In this document: positions 8,749 through 11,547 of the stretch, one piece after another
Numbering within the stretch: position 1 is the first letter of the stretch
Layout of the letters: every line of letters starts with the position of its first letter
From: an uncultured Oxalobacteraceae bacterium
Lineage (GTDB): Bacteria > Pseudomonadota > Gammaproteobacteria > Burkholderiales > Burkholderiaceae
Length of the DNA: 11,547 bases
NCBI GenBank assembly: GCA_946479705.1
Contig: CAMLHI010000044.1
Location: 1 to 11,547 of the forward strand
Reading direction: 5' to 3'
The notes under the pieces: generated by a model
What the model was told of the DNA's origin: nothing
The model's database searches: none
Seen by the model: the letters and a program-made list of their open reading frames with translations, nothing else
Translations under genes and position numbers: made by a program

Positions 8749-9117
8749 AACCTTAGGCGGCTTTCGTATCTCGACCTGCGCCAGGAAAGCGAAGATTTCC
8801 ATGTCGCCCACGCGCTCGACTCCGCCCTGCATGCGCTGCTGCGCCAGGTGCGCCTGTACCAGGCCGTCACCCTGGGCGCCAAGCGCTTTCCGGCGGGCGC
8901 CGATGGCAGCCTGCTCAAGGGCCTGGCGCGCCATCCGGTGGTGGAAGACGACGTGGTGATCTACGCCGGCGCCACCGTGCTCGGACGTATCACCGTGGGC
9001 CGCGGCGCCGTCATCGGCGGCAATGTCTGGCTGACCCACGACGTGGCGCCCGGCGGGCACATTGCCCAGGCCGCATCGCGCGAGGAAGCGCGCACGCCCC
9101 GGAGCGAGGCGGCATGA
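8749..9117 (+). pseudogene. epsC: Remnant of serine O-acetyltransferase (EpsC-type), 5'-truncated with internal deletion
   Basis: The frame opens after a TGA at 8746-8748 with no ATG. It reads [20 protein letters not shown] then LHALLRQV, typical of the N-terminal helical domain of this family. At about 8848 it passes straight into [32 protein letters not shown] and [12 protein letters not shown], the second half of the left-handed beta-helix catalytic domain. Intact family members have over 100 residues between these parts, including the IDHGTGVVIGET region with the catalytic His. Those are missing here, as are about 60 N-terminal residues. The other active-site His, in ARHP, remains. The native enzyme makes O-acetylserine from serine and acetyl-CoA for cysteine synthesis. 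A GTG at 8848 could start an 89-residue fragment that could not be active. The stop overlaps the XRE start. Confidence 0.82.
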
Positions 9118-9392
9118 ACGGCCCTGGCGCCACCCTGCTGCGCCATGTCGGCGCCGGCGTGCGCCAGCTGCGCGAAGCGCGCGGCTGGTCGCAGGAACAG
9201 CTGGCCGAACACGCCGTCCTGAACCGCTCCTATATCGGCGAAATCGAGCGCGGCGAAGTGGCCGCTTCGCTGCCCACGGTGGCCACGCTGGCGCGCGCCT
9301 TCGAGCTGGCGCCCTCGGCCCTGGCGGGGCGCGGCGAAGCCCTGTTCGGCAACAATCCGGCATTTGATGGCGATAGCCGGTTGAATGCCTGA
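9114..9392 (+). CDS. Small XRE-family helix-turn-helix regulator
   Basis: A 92-residue protein that is mostly one Cro/CI-type DNA-binding domain. The segment [20 protein letters not shown] (residues 16-35) leads into [14 protein letters not shown], with the helix-turn-helix at about residues 26-46, then [18 protein letters not shown]. There is no effector or oligomerisation domain beyond a short tail. The ATG overlaps the acetyltransferase stop (ATGA) and has GGAG at 9101-9104 and GAGG at 9106-9109. It lies 82 bp before the encapsulin shell remnant, so it may once have regulated the sulfur nanocompartment operon. It is the only member of the block without a visible lesion. Targets are unknown. 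Confidence 0.88.
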   Translation: MNGPGATLLRHVGAGVRQLREARGWSQEQLAEHAVLNRSYIGEIERGEVAASLPTVATLARAFELAPSALAGRGEALFGNNPAFDGDSRLNA

Positions 9393-9474
9393 GCCCGATA
9401 GTCGACACCAAGCTTGCTCAATCGACAGTATTTTCACTGTTTCGTTCTCACCTTCCTTTCCCCCCGGAGTCCAG

Positions 9475-9852
9475 ATGTCCGCAACCGTTGGCGGTACCAC
9501 CGCCCTTGGCGACCACGCAGCACGGCAGTTAGCCAATGCCACCAAGACCGCCCCCCAGCTCGAGACCATCAGCCCACGCTGGCTGACCCACCTGCTGCAG
9601 TGGGCGCCGGTGGAGGCCGGCATTTACCGCCTCAACAAGGTCAAGAATCCGGAAGCGATCCGCGTCACCTGCACCGCCCGCGAAACCGAAAACCAGCTGC
9701 CGCGCACCTTTGTCGACTACGAAGACCAGCCGCGCGAATATTTCCTCAACGCCGTCTCGACCGTGCTGGACGTGCACACCCGCGTGTCCGACCTGTACAG
9801 CAGCCCGCACGACCAGATCAAGGAGCAGCTGCGCCTGACGATCGAGACGATC
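9475..9852 (+). pseudogene. Family 2A encapsulin shell protein, N-terminal remnant
   Basis: The first 126 residues match family 2A encapsulin shells (SrpI-like) closely: HAARQLANATKTAPQLETIS (14-33), RWLTHLLQWAPVEAGIYRLN (35-54), FVDYEDQPREYFLNAVSTVL (79-98) and HTRVSDLYSSPHDQIKEQLR (101-120). Complete shells have about 300 residues with an HK97 phage-capsid fold and assemble into a hollow icosahedral compartment. Here the match ends at LTIETI (9852). The frame continues as 90 residues of Arg/Ala-rich out-of-frame reading of the next gene, to a stop at 10125. More than half the fold is gone, so assembly is not expected. GGAG at 9466-9469 before the ATG at 9475 sets the start; an in-frame ATG at 9385 is upstream of that site. 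The lesion looks like a deletion spanning the shell 3' end and the cargo 5' end. Confidence 0.88.
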
Positions 9853-10984
9853 ACCGCGCCTGGGCGGTGCCCTGCTCGGCGTCGCCCCGCCGCCAGCGTC
9901 GGCGCCCTCGTCCGACGTACCCTATTACTTCCTGCAGCACGAGTCCCGCCACGCGGCGCCCGTAGACCGGCTCGACGCGCTGGCCGCGCCAGCCGTGGCA
10001 CAAGCGCAGGCGCAACGGGAACCGCAGGCACAGCCGCTGCCAGCCGGCTCGCCCCAGTATTATTTCGTCGATGCCGTGGTGCTGCCCAGCGGCTATGTCA
10101 CGCCGGCCAAGGCCGATCCGCATGAACGCCTTGCGCTGGCGGACCAGGGCCGTCATCCCGGCTTCGATGTGCACGCCTTGCGGCGCGATTTTCCCATCCT
10201 GCAGGAGCGCGTCAACGGTCATCAGCTGGTGTGATTCGACAACGCCGCCACCACCCACAAGCCGCAAGCGGTGATCGACCGCATCGCGCAGTTTTACGCG
10301 CACGAGAATTCGAACATCCACCGCGCCGCCCATGAGCTGGCCGCGCGCGCCACCGATGCCTACGAAGGCGCGCGCGAAACGGTGCGCCGCTTCATCAACG
10401 CGCCCGACGTCGACGAAGTCATCTTCGTGCGCGGTACCACCGAGGCCATCAACCTGGTGGCCAAGAGCTGGGGCGCGCAGCACATTGGCGCGGGCGACGA
10501 AATCATCGTGTCGCATCTCGAGCACCACGCCATGACGTTCGAGAAAACCGTGTTCCAGCCGATTCCCAACAAGTTCGAGGCCGGTACCGGCAACATCGCC
10601 GATGCCGTCGGGCTGGGTGCGGCGCTCGATTACGTCAACCGCCTGGGCATCGAGAACATCGCCCGCTACGAACACGCCTTGCTCGAGCACGGCATGCGCG
10701 AGCTGGCCGCCATCCGTGGCGTGCGCCTGATCGGCACGGCCGCCGACAAGGCCAGCGTCATGTCCTTCGTGCTGGCCGGCTACAGCACGCAGGAAGTGGG
10801 CGCGGCGCTCAACGAACAAGGCATTGCCGTGCGCACGGGCCATCATTGCGCCCAGCTCATCCTGCGCCGCTTCGGCGTGGAAACCACAGTGCGCCCATCG
10901 CTGGCGTTTTACAACACCACTGATGAAATCGACCGTCTGGTAAAAGTGGTACGCCAGCTTGCCGGGCGCGGCCGCGCCATCTGA
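9851..10984 (+). pseudogene. Family 2A encapsulin cargo cysteine desulfurase (SufS-type), decayed
   Basis: Read one frame from the shell remnant, the sequence gives a Pro/Ala-rich N-terminal extension (GGALLGVAPPPASAP, DVPYYFLQHES, QYYFVDAVVLPSGYVTP) of the kind that targets this cargo into family 2A shells. The SufS-like enzyme then begins at FDVHALRRDFPILQERVNG. A TGA at 10232-10234 replaces the residue, usually Trp, in LVWFDNAATT. After it come ENSNIHRAAHELAARA and DEIIVSHLEHHA, then at about 10531-10536 it jumps to TFEKTVFQP and KFEAGTGNIADAVGLGAALD. About 140 residues that normally contain the PLP-binding Lys are absent. The catalytic-Cys loop GIAVRTGHHCAQ is kept. The intact enzyme would take sulfur from cysteine inside the shell. 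No natural start codon remains; internal starts would give inactive fragments. Confidence 0.88.
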
Positions 10985-11072
10985 GCTGGGCGACGGCCAC
11001 GCCTGGGACCATCCGGCCCCGGTGCGCGCCCTGGGAATCGTGGCCACCTTCGTTCGGTGATAAGGTAGCGCG

Positions 11073-11547
11073 ATGAGCCCAAGCCCTACTCCTCCACGCG
11101 CCCTGTTGCGCGCCATGTTCGATGCCGCCGTCGCGGCGGCCCAGCCGGCGCGCTGCCTGCCGCCGCATCTTCCCGCGCCGCCGCGCGGGCGCACCCTGGT
11201 CATCGGCGCCGGCAAGGCTTCGGCCGAAATGGCGCGCGTGCTCGAGCAGCACTGGCCGGGCGCGCTGAGCGGCCTGGTGGTGACCCGCTACGGCCACGCA
11301 GTACCGTGCGCGCACATCGAGATCGTCGAAGCGGCCCACCCGGTGCCCGACCGGGCCGGGGCCGATGCCGCCCGCCGCATGCTGGCCATGGTGGCAGGCC
11401 TGACGGCCGACGACCTGGTGATCTGCCTGATCTCCGGCGGCGGATCGGCGCTGCTGCCGCTGCCGGCAGAAGGACTCGACCTGGCCGACAAACAGCGCCT
11501 CAACGCCGCGCTGCTGGCCAGCGGCGCGACCATCGGCGAAATCAATT
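11073..11547 (+). CDS. Partial CDS: glycerate 2-kinase family (GckA/TtuD, DUF4147), N-terminal part
   Basis: The open frame starts at ATG 11073 and runs off the right edge (158 codons). It begins [20 protein letters not shown], then has the family motifs [19 protein letters not shown] (about residues 43-61), [20 protein letters not shown] and [13 protein letters not shown]. These fit the N-terminal domain of glycerate 2-kinases, often annotated as hydroxypyruvate reductase TtuD, which phosphorylate D-glycerate to 2-phosphoglycerate in the cytoplasm. AAGGT at 11062-11066 is a modest ribosome site. The gene starts 88 bp after the cargo desulfurase remnant and looks unrelated to that locus. A full-length enzyme would have about 420 residues; the catalytic C-terminal part is outside the window. 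Confidence 0.9.
   Translation, partial: MSPSPTPPRALLRAMFDAAVAAAQPARCLPPHLPAPPRGRTLVIGAGKASAEMARVLEQHWPGALSGLVVTRYGHAVPCAHIEIVEAAHPVPDRAGADAARRMLAMVAGLTADDLVICLISGGGSALLPLPAEGLDLADKQRLNAALLASGATIGEIN

Noticed and set aside
7900..9411. Minus-strand open frame of 503 codons
   Set aside because: It spans PAP2, the acetyltransferase remnant and XRE in antisense. The composition is Arg/Ala/Gln-rich with no motifs.
9853..10125. C-terminal 90 residues of the shell reading frame as a novel domain
   Set aside because: It is the desulfurase N-terminal extension read in the wrong frame; the neighbouring frame gives the recognisable YYFL and YYFVDAV segments.
10232..10234. TGA as a selenocysteine codon
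   Set aside because: The position corresponds to a usual Trp beside FDNAATT, not to the catalytic Cys, and the same gene is otherwise broken.

Overview
The window is GC-rich DNA with the gene content of a Betaproteobacterium, most likely Oxalobacteraceae (Massilia/Telluria-like). This is inferred from a PEP-CTERM/exosortase substrate behind a sigma-54-type promoter, a monomeric NADP isocitrate dehydrogenase, an ArnT-like/PAP2/LAB_N envelope cluster and family 2A encapsulin genes. No rRNA, tRNA or CRISPR array was seen.

Left part (1-2090, minus strand): a PEP-CTERM secreted protein, a sterol desaturase/fatty acid hydroxylase-superfamily membrane enzyme, and the start of an unidentified membrane protein that runs off the left edge. 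The PEP-CTERM gene has a near-consensus -24/-12 promoter. From 2089 to 2596 there is an intergenic stretch holding a short relic of an IS5-type transposase and a perfect 12-bp palindrome ahead of the next gene.

Centre (2597-8679): icd (monomeric isocitrate dehydrogenase), closed by a textbook intrinsic terminator. Next come two divergent two-gene units of envelope glycolipid chemistry. On the minus strand are a polyprenyl-phosphate-type GT2 glycosyltransferase and a LAB_N membrane protein. On the plus strand are an ArnT-like lipid-linked-sugar glycosyltransferase and a translationally coupled PAP2 phosphatase. Together they look like a module that loads a sugar on a polyprenyl carrier, transfers it in the periplasm and recycles or dephosphorylates lipid phosphates.

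Right part (8749-10984, plus strand), the most interesting region: a decayed family 2A encapsulin (sulfur nanocompartment) locus. The order is serine O-acetyltransferase remnant, intact small XRE regulator, encapsulin shell remnant, and cargo cysteine desulfurase remnant. The acetyltransferase has lost its N-terminus and, judged from the family, an internal block with a catalytic histidine. The shell stops matching after 126 residues and runs out of frame into the cargo gene. The cargo carries an in-frame TGA where the family usually has Trp, and lacks the block with the PLP lysine. The window ends in the 5' part of a glycerate 2-kinase-family gene.

Family assignments rest on reading the translations from memory of the families. 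No database search was run, and deletion sizes are estimates.
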